Origin: RGIG3102 sp045633415
Lineage (GTDB): Bacteria > Bacillota > Clostridia > Oscillospirales > Ruminococcaceae
Direction: 5' to 3'
NCBI GenBank assembly: GCA_045633415.1
Contig: JAZQYH010000025.1
Span: 1-24,409 of the forward strand
DNA: 24,409 nt
The notes under the pieces: generated by a model
Database searches by the model: none
Told to the model about the DNA's origin: nothing
The model's input: the letters and a program-made list of their open reading frames with translations, nothing else
Shown here: positions 1-6,977 of the stretch, in pieces
Position numbering within the stretch: the stretch's first letter is position 1
How the letters are laid out: each line of letters begins with the position of its first letter
Position numbers and translations under genes: made by a program

Positions 1-778
1 GATTGTTTGAACCTATTACCGCTGTGGCTATGGCTTTCAATTCGTCCACAGCATTTGCCACAGCATATTTTTCGTCGCACACTTCAAACATTGAAATATC
101 GTTTTTGCCATCGCCAAAACAGACTACTTTATCACATCCCAGCTTTTCCTTCAACAGCATAACTGCCTTTGCCTTGGTGGCGGCAACAGGCATGATTTCA
201 AGCCACTGCCGTCCGCTGTACACATCAGTCTGATATATAACATTGGCAGATGGGCGACCTTTCAGCTTTTCGTAGAGAGGAAACAGCTTTTCAGCTGTGT
301 CAATACATGTTATATAGTATACATTTCCCTGATAATAGTCACTGTTGTCAGCCACAGGATAATGAGGTACGTCACCCTGTCTGTTGTCGATAAAATCTAC
401 GGTTTCTGCTGTGGATTTTTCCCTGCTCCATGCAATTCTTTCTGTATTTTCAGCATAGTGATACACCAGCGGATATACATTTGCCGCCAGAATTTCTTTA
501 AGTATCTGTGCAGATGCTTCAGTTACAAAGAAGTTAGAAATCAGCGGCTGTTTTGTTATATTATCCAGCACAAATGCACCATTATAAAGCACCAGTGGGA
601 AATGGGCAGTAATGCCAGAGGTGATTTTACCTGCTGTTGCGTATGGTCGTGCTGTCGCAAAGGAAAACAGCATACCTTTTTCTATGAGGCTGTTCAATGT
701 CTGTGCAGTGAAATCAGACACAGATGCATCAGAATTAAGCAATGTTCCGTCAAGGTCGGTTATGTATAAAGTTTTCAT
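1..778 (-). CDS. Cof-type HAD-family phosphatase, C-terminus cut by window edge
   Basis: A cytoplasmic Mg-dependent phosphatase of the HAD superfamily, probably acting on a sugar phosphate, nucleotide or cofactor phosphate; the substrate is not predictable. 259 codons are open and no stop is reached, so the end lies left of the window. Motif I is DLDGT (D8 nucleophile, D10 acid/base). Motif II is the Thr of FATARP near residue 41. A C2-type cap follows, then the motif III Lys in a TKAKAV segment, then motif IV GDGKNDISMF near the visible end. Cof-type proteins are usually about 260-290 aa, so little is missing. I chose ATG at 778 because GGAG sits six bases upstream; an in-frame ATG at 790 overlaps that site and is less likely. 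The gene has its own extended -10 promoter and lies downstream of the SGNH gene terminator. The family call is firm. Confidence 0.9.
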   Translation of the reverse strand, partial: MKTLYITDLDGTLLNSDASVSDFTAQTLNSLIEKGMLFSFATARPYATAGKITSGITAHFPLVLYNGAFVLDNITKQPLISNFFVTEASAQILKEILAANVYPLVYHYAENTERIAWSREKSTAETVDFIDNRQGDVPHYPVADNSDYYQGNVYYITCIDTAEKLFPLYEKLKGRPSANVIYQTDVYSGRQWLEIMPVAATKAKAVMLLKEKLGCDKVVCFGDGKNDISMFEVCDEKYAVANAVDELKAIATAVIGSNN

Positions 779-806
779 AAAATTCTCCATTTTTCTTTAT
801 GGCACA

Positions 807-815
807 ATTATAGCA
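807..815 (-). promoter_or_regulatory. Extended -10 promoter for the HAD phosphatase gene
   Basis: On the minus strand the sequence reads TGCTATAAT, a perfect TATAAT with the TGn extension. The -35 region is weak. The predicted transcript starts near 800 and gives a leader of about 22 nt. Confidence 0.5.
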
Positions 816-823
816 CAGTGATA

Positions 824-856
824 TAAAAAATAACAGTGAAGCATTATGCTTCACTG
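824..856 (-). terminator. Intrinsic terminator of the SGNH hydrolase gene
   Basis: Nine-base arms CAGTGAAGC (834-842) and GCTTCACTG (848-856) flank a five-base loop and overlap the SGNH stop codon. In the minus direction the stem is followed by TTATTTTTT. Confidence 0.75.
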
Positions 857-1842
857 CTGTTTTCTGTTATTAAAGATGGCATGATATTCCGCTTATGGTA
901 CGGTGAGCCCGGAATATATGGGCTGCCAGAATCATAAACAGTATGTTCTATAAGATAATTCAGCCACATTTTATAGCCTGCCGGAGTAAGATGAATACCG
1001 TCAGCATTGATTTCTTCATTGAGATAACCGTCTGCGCCCTGTACAACATCATACAGGTTGATAAGTGCCAGATTTTTCTCACTGCACATCTGTGCTATAA
1101 GTTGGTTGGCCTGTAAAATTCTTTCCTTGGACAGGCGGGATTCTTTAGCCGCATAGGATGAAGATGTTGGTGGAATTGTAGTGATATAAATCAATGTGTC
1201 TGGTGATGCAGACTGAATTTTTTCCACCAGCTGATAATAGCTGGCTATAAAATCTGCGGGTTCCATAGCCATAAGAGCATTGGTGCCAAGGGTTATATAG
1301 ATTTTGCCGGGCTGTTTTTCGCTTATTGTACCCCACACATCAACCACGCCTGCATCGCCTGCATCAACCTGTGCACCAGGCTGTGTAAATGAACGTGGTG
1401 TCATACTGCGCTGTGTCATATATAAAGCAGATGTATCTTTAAGTGACATCCATTTGGCATAGTCTTTAAAACCGTCTGCCAGAGAGTCCCCCATAAAAAC
1501 AGCATCATTGAAATAGCTCACATCCACACGGCCATTTGCAGTAACCTGTATTGTTTCTATATCAAGAGAAGCCAGAGGCTGTGTCAGGTCGGTCAGATAT
1601 GGCCCCATGGAGTAATCTGAGATTACAGGGCCGTCTGCTATCTGCTCCTGCTGTGTATCTGGTTTTTCAAGGAGTGGCTGTTTTTCATCATCTCTGCTGA
1701 ACATTTTGATAACAGATGTGATACCGAAAGAAACCACAAGGATAAACAGCACTATGCTGGAATACATTGCCATTCGTCTTGCTTTCTGCTGTTTTCTTTT
1801 CTGCCGGCGTGCACGGGCCTTGCTGTCCACATATTTTGCCAT
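844..1842 (-). CDS. Membrane-anchored SGNH/GDSL-family hydrolase
   Basis: 332 aa. A very basic N-terminus (about residues 8-23, rich in R and K) is followed by one hydrophobic segment at about 26-44 (IVLFILVVSFGITSVI), so the catalytic domain should be outside the membrane. The SGNH fold shows block I GDSL with nucleophile S120, a block III-like LGTNAL (Ala where many members have Asp after Asn), and block V DGIHLTPAGY with D281 and H284. This suits an esterase or deacetylase acting on cell-envelope polysaccharide or lipid, but the substrate is not visible. The start has a strong AAGGAGGGG site. It is transcribed divergently from galM and ends in its own terminator. The family call is confident; the role is inference. 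Confidence 0.85.
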   Translation of the reverse strand: MAKYVDSKARARRQKRKQQKARRMAMYSSIVLFILVVSFGITSVIKMFSRDDEKQPLLEKPDTQQEQIADGPVISDYSMGPYLTDLTQPLASLDIETIQVTANGRVDVSYFNDAVFMGDSLADGFKDYAKWMSLKDTSALYMTQRSMTPRSFTQPGAQVDAGDAGVVDVWGTISEKQPGKIYITLGTNALMAMEPADFIASYYQLVEKIQSASPDTLIYITTIPPTSSSYAAKESRLSKERILQANQLIAQMCSEKNLALINLYDVVQGADGYLNEEINADGIHLTPAGYKMWLNYLIEHTVYDSGSPYIPGSPYHKRNIMPSLITENSSEA

Positions 1843-1867
1843 GTTATCCCCTCCTTACTGAACATTT

Positions 1868-1897
1868 ATTATATAATATTATTCCCTCGGTTTTCAA
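1868..1897 (-). promoter_or_regulatory. Promoter of the SGNH hydrolase gene
   Basis: On the minus strand, -35 TTGAAA (1892-1897) and -10 TATAAT (1868-1873) are separated by 18 bp, 26 bases ahead of the start codon. Confidence 0.65.
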
Positions 1898-1924
1898 GAG
1901 TTACCACAACAGTTTCAATTATTT

Positions 1925-1952
1925 TTCACATTATTTCATGGTATTGTATAAT
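1925..1952 (+). promoter_or_regulatory. Promoter of galM
   Basis: -35 TTCACA (1925-1930) and -10 TATAAT (1947-1952) are 16 bp apart. The predicted leader is about 40 nt. It is divergent from the SGNH promoter with roughly 30 bp between the two -35 elements. Confidence 0.6.
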
Positions 1953-2000
1953 TCCTGTAATAATGATAAAATATTATTATCAAATAAACAGGAGAATACT

Positions 2001-3032
2001 ATGGAAAAACAGTTTTTTGGAACAGATAAAAATGGCAACGAAATTTTCAAATATACTCTTACAGATGAGAATGGCAACAGCCTGTCTGTACTGAACTATG
2101 GTGCAACAATCCAGAGTCTTGTTATCACAGACAAAAACGGCGTTAAAAAAGATGTTGTTCTGGGTTTTGACAATCTGGCACAGTATGAAAACAATGCTGA
2201 CAGAACATATTTTGGCGCTGTTATAGGCCGTGTTGCAAACAGAATCGAAAACGGTGAATTCTGGGTTGAAGGCGAAAAATACACACTGGCTAAAAACAAC
2301 GGCAACAACTGTCTCCATGGCGGTGTTGACGGCTTTGATAAAAAATTCTTCGACCTGACAGATGCAGAAGAAGACTACATGACATTTTCAACATTCTCTA
2401 TGGCTGGTGAAGAAAACTTCCCTGGCAATGTTTCATTGAGTGTAAAATACACATTTAAAAACAGCCTGCTGATGATTGAATATCTGGCTACAACAACAGC
2501 TACATGTCCGCTGAACCTGACAAACCACGTTTACTTCAACCTTGATGGTCAGGGTGATATTCTGGGTCACAAACTGCAGCTGAACAGCAAATACTATATG
2601 CCAGTCGATGAAACTGTTCTGGCAACAGGTGAAGTAGCACTGACAGCCGGCACAGAATTCGACTTTAAAGAAGAAAAAGTACTCGGTCCTGCTGTTCTGG
2701 CACTGGCTGAAAAACAGCCTGGTGTAAGAGGTCTTGACCACCATTTCTTCTGTGATTCAGCATTCAGCGAATACCGCAAATTCGGCACACTGACAGCAAG
2801 TGACGACAGCCTGAAAATGGATATCTTCACAAACCAGTGTGGTACACAGATTTACACAGGCAACTACATTCCAGAAATGGATGCAAAAGGCAGAAAAGTT
2901 GGTATGTACAGCGGCCTCACAATGGAAACACAGATGGCGCCAAACAATCTGAATAACTCTCATCTGGAATGCATGCTTCTCCACAGAGATGAAAAATACT
3001 ATCACAAAACAGGTTTCAGATTCTATTTTTAA
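2001..3032 (+). CDS. galM: Aldose 1-epimerase (galactose mutarotase)
   Basis: 343 aa, full length for the family. It interconverts alpha and beta anomers of aldoses such as galactose and glucose in the cytoplasm. Family landmarks are the LNYGATIQSL strand near the start, GAVIGRVANRI, NNGNNCLHGG (substrate-binding Asn and His), LTNHVYFNL with the catalytic His, the GLDHHF segment, and a late ETQMAPNNLNN segment holding the usual catalytic Glu. The open frame extends to 1767, but that would run through the promoter; ATG at 2001 has AGGAG at 1990-1994 and the conserved N-terminus begins there. It stands alone with its own promoter and terminator and no Leloir-pathway neighbours, so its sugar is not set by context. 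Codon use is strongly biased (ACA for Thr, GAA for Glu), which suggests good expression. Confidence 0.93.
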   Translation: MEKQFFGTDKNGNEIFKYTLTDENGNSLSVLNYGATIQSLVITDKNGVKKDVVLGFDNLAQYENNADRTYFGAVIGRVANRIENGEFWVEGEKYTLAKNNGNNCLHGGVDGFDKKFFDLTDAEEDYMTFSTFSMAGEENFPGNVSLSVKYTFKNSLLMIEYLATTTATCPLNLTNHVYFNLDGQGDILGHKLQLNSKYYMPVDETVLATGEVALTAGTEFDFKEEKVLGPAVLALAEKQPGVRGLDHHFFCDSAFSEYRKFGTLTASDDSLKMDIFTNQCGTQIYTGNYIPEMDAKGRKVGMYSGLTMETQMAPNNLNNSHLECMLLHRDEKYYHKTGFRFYF

Positions 3033-3045
3033 TCACAAACAATAA

Positions 3046-3071
3046 AAACGAGGCTTTCGCCTCGTTTTTTT
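3046..3071. terminator. Bidirectional terminator between galM and ispE
   Basis: Stem ACGAGGC / GCCTCGT (3048-3054 and 3059-3065) with a TTTC loop (GAAA on the other strand), A-run before and seven T after. It can serve both convergent genes and overlaps the ispE stop by a base or two. Confidence 0.85.
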
Positions 3072-3960
3072 ATTTTCTTCTTGGTGGTTTGTTTCTGGCG
3101 ATTGTGGCGCCGAAATTTACAGGTTTCGCAATAAACACACTGCGTACATGATTTCTGAAATAGTCGCATGCTGCTTTGGCTTTTTCTTCGCTGTCAAACA
3201 CACCGAAAACTGCCGCGCCACTGCCTGTCATTACACTGCCAATGGCACCCTGCTGGATAAGAGCTTCCTTGATAGGCTGTGTATCTTCGCTGGCTGCCGC
3301 TTTTTCCAGGTCGTTTGCCATATATTTTGCCACAGCATATATATCGTCATCTTCCATGGCCGCCACCAGTTTATCTGTTTCAACCAATGTTTTTTCGCCC
3401 AGTTTATCATAGTTTGCAAAAGCGGCTGGTGTTGAAACACCTTTTTCAGGCATACAGATAACAAGGTGGCAACGTGGCATTTCAGGGCAAGGCAGGATAA
3501 TATCACCTACGCCCTGTACACGTTTTGTGCCGCCCATAATCATAAATGGTACGTCACTGCCTGCCTTTGCGCCGATTTCACACATCTGTTCTTTTGTAAG
3601 ATTTGTTCCGTACAGTTTATCCAGACCAACAATAACACCTGCGGCGTCGGCACTGCCGCCAGCCATGCCAGCCTTTATCGGTACTGTTTTCTTGATATGG
3701 ATGTGGCATCCACCTTTGATACCTGTGTATTCAAAAAACAGCATAGCCGCCTTTATAGCCACATTTTTGCTGTCTGTAGGTATGTAGCGGGCATTAGAGG
3801 ACAATGTGATTTCGTCTTCTTTTTTAGTTACTGTAACTCTTTCAAAAAGAGATACAGTCTGCATAATCATATCCAGCAGATGATAACCTCTGTCATCAAT
3901 GCCTGTAACGTCCAAAGACAGGTTTATCTTTGCTGGAGCAATAACTGTAACCTTATCCAT
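3070..3960 (-). CDS. ispE: 4-(cytidine 5'-diphospho)-2-C-methyl-D-erythritol kinase
   Basis: 296 aa, usual length. It is the ATP-dependent GHMP kinase of the non-mevalonate (MEP) isoprenoid pathway, phosphorylating CDP-methylerythritol at the 2-hydroxyl. Visible motifs are the N-terminal PAKINLSLDV (K11 and N13), the glycine-rich ATP loop AGMAGGSADAAG, AGSDVPF carrying the catalytic Asp, and MTGSGAAVFG near the C-terminus. The start at 3960 has GGGAGGA about seven bases upstream. It follows the DUF362 ferredoxin-like gene by only 13 bases and is probably the last gene of a four-gene run starting with the Lrp regulator. The identification is firm. Confidence 0.96.
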   Translation of the reverse strand: MDKVTVIAPAKINLSLDVTGIDDRGYHLLDMIMQTVSLFERVTVTKKEDEITLSSNARYIPTDSKNVAIKAAMLFFEYTGIKGGCHIHIKKTVPIKAGMAGGSADAAGVIVGLDKLYGTNLTKEQMCEIGAKAGSDVPFMIMGGTKRVQGVGDIILPCPEMPRCHLVICMPEKGVSTPAAFANYDKLGEKTLVETDKLVAAMEDDDIYAVAKYMANDLEKAAASEDTQPIKEALIQQGAIGSVMTGSGAAVFGVFDSEEKAKAACDYFRNHVRSVFIAKPVNFGATIARNKPPRRK

Positions 3961-3973
3961 AATGTCCTCCCTG

Positions 3974-5119
3974 TTATATGTTAAAGAATATACTGCGTTT
4001 TACATCAATGGCTTTTACAGGGCACATTTCGTGACAGCAGAAGCATCTGATGCAATCTTTCATATTTATCACAGCCTTGCCATTGTTTACTGTAATGGTG
4101 TGCTGTGGACATATATCTCTGCACTTGCCACAGCCAATGCAGGCTTTTTTGTTGATTTTAGGTTTTGGTGCAAGGAATTTTTCCACAGTAGGTGTTGCCC
4201 AGCGGATAGCACGGGGCACTCTGTCTGAAAAATCGATGCTATAGGATTTTGGCAACACAAAATCTTTGATTGGTGCAAAAAGCTGTGTATCGCCATCAAC
4301 TATGCCATCTGGCAGTTTGTCGGCTATAAGGCCACGTTTCACAGCAGAATTCATAATTGGCGGTTTTGTCAATTCAAAGCCCATCATGGTGCAGATAACA
4401 GCATCAATGCTGTATGGGTTTTCACCTGCCAGCAATAAGCCCAGTTTTCTTGGCACACCGCCGGAAGGACCGTCGCCCTCCATTGCCATAACGCCATCCA
4501 CTATTGTGAAGTCTGCCTTTACAGTTTCGCTCAGGTCCACAATCATATCGGCAAATTTTTCTTTATCAGGGAATCTCATATGAAATTCCGCTTTTTTAAG
4601 CCCCGGTACTGTACCGAAAAGGTTTTTGACTGCACCAGACATACCCGTCATTACGTGGGTTTTGAATTTTGGCAGATTGATGATAATATCACTGTCCACC
4701 ACTGGTGTCAGAAGCTCGAATTCCTTTACAAGCACACCATCGGTTTTCACTGTTTTGCTTTCCAGTCTGGTGTACAGGTTAACTCCCTGTCTTTCAGCCA
4801 CATCTGTATAACCACAGCCTTTGTAGTTGGATGTGATGATGGCAGAGTTCTGCGGGCCACCAGATGAGTCTGCAATTGTAATGTTTTTTGCCGCTGCCCC
4901 CAGTTCTTTCAGCAATTCCACCACTACCTCTACCAATACAGGGTGGGTGGTTACAGCCTTGTCCGGGGCAGAGCGGGACAGCATATTTGGTTTTAAGAGA
5001 ATGGTTGTATCACCATTTATGCGCTGTGGCAGGTCTGACCATGCCAGAATCTCTTTTACTGCATTGTAAAGGGTATCATGGCTATAGTCTGGTGCCTGTT
5101 TTAAATAAATTTTTTGCAT
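3974..5119 (-). CDS. DUF362 protein with C-terminal 2x[4Fe-4S] ferredoxin domain
   Basis: 381 aa. Residues up to about 300 are a DUF362 domain: a TTHPVLVE segment, an IADSSGG turn, INLPKFKTHVMTGMSGAVKN and VDGVMAMEGDGPSGG are typical. The last about 60 residues carry two ferredoxin motifs, CIGCGKCRDICP and CIRCFCCHEMCP, giving eight Cys for two [4Fe-4S] clusters. It is soluble, probably an electron carrier or redox enzyme; the family has no settled function. ATG at 5119 is preferred; TTG at 5129-5131 could add four residues. The SD is weak (AAGG about 12 bases away). It lies 47 bases after the aminotransferase and 13 before ispE, so co-transcription is likely. The family call is firm; the role is unknown. 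Confidence 0.88.
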   Translation of the reverse strand: MQKIYLKQAPDYSHDTLYNAVKEILAWSDLPQRINGDTTILLKPNMLSRSAPDKAVTTHPVLVEVVVELLKELGAAAKNITIADSSGGPQNSAIITSNYKGCGYTDVAERQGVNLYTRLESKTVKTDGVLVKEFELLTPVVDSDIIINLPKFKTHVMTGMSGAVKNLFGTVPGLKKAEFHMRFPDKEKFADMIVDLSETVKADFTIVDGVMAMEGDGPSGGVPRKLGLLLAGENPYSIDAVICTMMGFELTKPPIMNSAVKRGLIADKLPDGIVDGDTQLFAPIKDFVLPKSYSIDFSDRVPRAIRWATPTVEKFLAPKPKINKKACIGCGKCRDICPQHTITVNNGKAVINMKDCIRCFCCHEMCPVKAIDVKRSIFFNI

Positions 5120-5138
5120 AGTAAAATCCAACCTTGTT

Positions 5139-5156
5139 GATATCTTTTCAGATATC
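5139..5156. repeat. GATATC-N6-GATATC palindrome in the aminotransferase/DUF362 gap
   Basis: Two perfect GATATC hexamers separated by six bases form an 18-bp dyad within the 47-bp gap. It could be an internal operator, a small hairpin or chance. Confidence 0.4.
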
Positions 5157-5166
5157 CGTCCTATAT

Positions 5167-6345
5167 TTATGCTTCTTTGCGAAGATTTTCCATAAATTCC
5201 CCTATACGTTTTGTAGCTTCCATAAGATGGTCAAGGGAATAGGAATAGGAAATTCTTACAAAGCCTTCACCTGCTTTGCCAAATGCATTGCCAGGGATAA
5301 CAGCCACATGGTTTTTCTGCAGCAGCTGTATGCAGAACTCTTCACTGGACATACCTGTGCAGGTAATATCTGCAAATACATAGAAAGCCCCCTGTGCATT
5401 GTAGCACTGCAGACCAATGCTGTTGAGCTCATTTATAAGGAAACGGCGGCGCATATCATAATTGCGGCGCATAGTGTCGATTTCATCATCACATTCGTTC
5501 ATAGCCACCACAGCGGCATACTGGCTGGTGGTTGGCGCACAGATAACTGCAACCTGATGCAGTTTGCTCATTGCATCGATAATAGGTTTTGGACCCATGG
5601 CATAGCCAAGGCGCCAGCCTGTCATTGCATAGGATTTTGAAAAACCGTTGATAACAACCGTTCTTTCTTTCATTCCCGGAATTGATGCAAATGATACATG
5701 CTGGAATTCGCCATATGTAAGTTCAGCATAGATTTCGTCTGTCATTACAAAGATTTCTGTATCTTTGATAACCTCTGCTATAGCCAGCAGGTCCTCTTCT
5801 TCCATAATAGCACCTGTTGGGTTGCCAGGGAAAGGAAGTACCAGAATTTTGGTTTTAGGGGTGATAGCCGCTTTAAGTGCCTGCGGTGTAAGGCGGAAAT
5901 TGTCTTCCTGCTTCAGTTCCACTTCCACAACCTTTGCGCCACAGAGTTTTGCAATAGGGTCATAGCTTACATAGCAAGGAGTAGGCAGAATAACCTCGTC
6001 CCCTTCTTCCAGCATAACACGGAACATCATATCTATGCCTTCACTGCCGCCAACTGTAACCATAATCTCTTCAGGCTTGTAGTCCAGTTTGAAACGACGT
6101 TTCTGATAATCACAGATAGCTTTTTTAAGAGGTAAAAGACCCAGGCCAGGGCTGTACCATGTTTTTCCTTTTTCCAGCGCCTGAATGCCTGCCTCACGTA
6201 TTCTCCAAGGTGTGCGGAAATCAGGCTCTCCTACGCCAAGAACAATGCAGTCCTTTATTTCCCGGGCCATAACGGAAATTTTTTCAATAGGTGACAGACC
6301 AATTTCCTTTATGTGCTTGTTTAAATACTTGTTGTAATCCATCAT
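5167..6345 (-). CDS. Class I/II (fold type I) PLP-dependent aminotransferase
   Basis: 392 aa, normal for the aspartate/aromatic aminotransferase superfamily. It transfers amino groups between an amino acid and a 2-oxo acid in the cytoplasm. Visible features are GVGEPDF near residue 38, GGSEGIDM (PLP-phosphate loop), FPGNPTGA, MTDEIYAEL (Asp to the pyridine nitrogen), NGFSKSYAMTGWRLGY with the Schiff-base lysine at about K237, and an Arg in FVRISYS for the substrate carboxylate. The start ATG overlaps the stop of the Lrp gene as ATGA, with AAGGAG about 12 bases upstream; a second ATG directly follows. The tight coupling to an Lrp/AsnC regulator suggests amino-acid-responsive control. Exact substrate specificity cannot be read from the sequence. 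Confidence 0.92.
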   Translation of the reverse strand: MMDYNKYLNKHIKEIGLSPIEKISVMAREIKDCIVLGVGEPDFRTPWRIREAGIQALEKGKTWYSPGLGLLPLKKAICDYQKRRFKLDYKPEEIMVTVGGSEGIDMMFRVMLEEGDEVILPTPCYVSYDPIAKLCGAKVVEVELKQEDNFRLTPQALKAAITPKTKILVLPFPGNPTGAIMEEEDLLAIAEVIKDTEIFVMTDEIYAELTYGEFQHVSFASIPGMKERTVVINGFSKSYAMTGWRLGYAMGPKPIIDAMSKLHQVAVICAPTTSQYAAVVAMNECDDEIDTMRRNYDMRRRFLINELNSIGLQCYNAQGAFYVFADITCTGMSSEEFCIQLLQKNHVAVIPGNAFGKAGEGFVRISYSYSLDHLMEATKRIGEFMENLRKEA

Positions 6346-6821
6346 AATGAGGTAAAGCTCCTTCCGTCTTCCTCGTCATCATGGTAGATGATACCCGCCT
6401 GTTTATATGGGCGCAGTACAAAGTGTGTAGCTGTTTCATTTACGTCATCCATTGGGGACAGGCGTTTAAAAACAAACATCGCAATTTCCTGAAAGGATTT
6501 TGCCTTGATTTCAACCAGTAGGTCATAACCGCCAGACATAAGTGTAACGCCTTCTACTTCATCCATAGAAGCGATAGCCATGGCAATTTCGTCGAAACCA
6601 CGACCTTTTTTAGGTGTAACTTTAAGTTCGATAAGAGCTTTTACCATAGCTCTGTCTGTTCTTTCCCAGTCGATGATGGCTCTGTAGCCTTTGATGATAC
6701 CTTTGGCGGTGCAGTCTTCAATCATTTCCTTTACCTGCTGTTCTTCCCTGCCCAGCATAACCGCCAGCTGTTTTGGAGTAAGAGTTGGATTTGTTTCAAT
6801 AAGTTTAAGAAGCTGTTCCAT
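6342..6821 (-). CDS. Lrp/AsnC-family transcriptional regulator
   Basis: 159 aa, the usual size. An N-terminal winged helix-turn-helix spans about residues 1-60 (TPKQLAVMLGREEQQVKEMI is the HTH), and the C-terminal half is the RAM ligand-binding and oligomerisation domain, with GGYDLLVEIKAKSFQEI as its central signature. It probably senses an amino acid and controls its own operon. AGGGAG lies six bases before the ATG, and a near-consensus promoter lies just upstream. Its stop overlaps the aminotransferase start by four bases, so the two are translationally coupled. The family call is firm; the ligand is unknown. Confidence 0.93.
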   Translation of the reverse strand: MEQLLKLIETNPTLTPKQLAVMLGREEQQVKEMIEDCTAKGIIKGYRAIIDWERTDRAMVKALIELKVTPKKGRGFDEIAMAIASMDEVEGVTLMSGGYDLLVEIKAKSFQEIAMFVFKRLSPMDDVNETATHFVLRPYKQAGIIYHDDEEDGRSFTSL

Positions 6822-6858
6822 ATATTTCTCCCTCTGAATCTGAAATTATTAATAATTA

Positions 6859-6887
6859 ATTATACTTATATTTTGAATATTTTTCAA
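6859..6887 (-). promoter_or_regulatory. Promoter of the lrp-aminotransferase-DUF362-ispE run
   Basis: On the minus strand, TTGAAA (6882-6887), 17 bp, TATAAT (6859-6864). This is the only strong promoter I see for the four genes. It diverges from the nadE promoter starting at 6907. Confidence 0.75.
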
Positions 6888-6906
6888 CATAAATAATATG
6901 GCTGTG

Positions 6907-6936
6907 TTGAAAATATAGTTTACAATATGGTAAAAT
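6907..6936 (+). promoter_or_regulatory. Promoter of the NAD+ synthetase gene
   Basis: TTGAAA (6907-6912), 18 bp, TAAAAT (6931-6936) with a TG extension (TGGTAAAAT). It overlaps the first part of the longest open frame, which supports the downstream start at 6978. Confidence 0.6.
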
Positions 6937-6977
6937 TACCACATAGAAATCAGTTTTTTCACAACGAGGTGACCTTT

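Noticed and set aside
1767..2000. N-terminal extension of the galM frame
   Set aside because: It would run over the SGNH start, both divergent promoters and the AGGAG site; conserved sequence starts at 2001.
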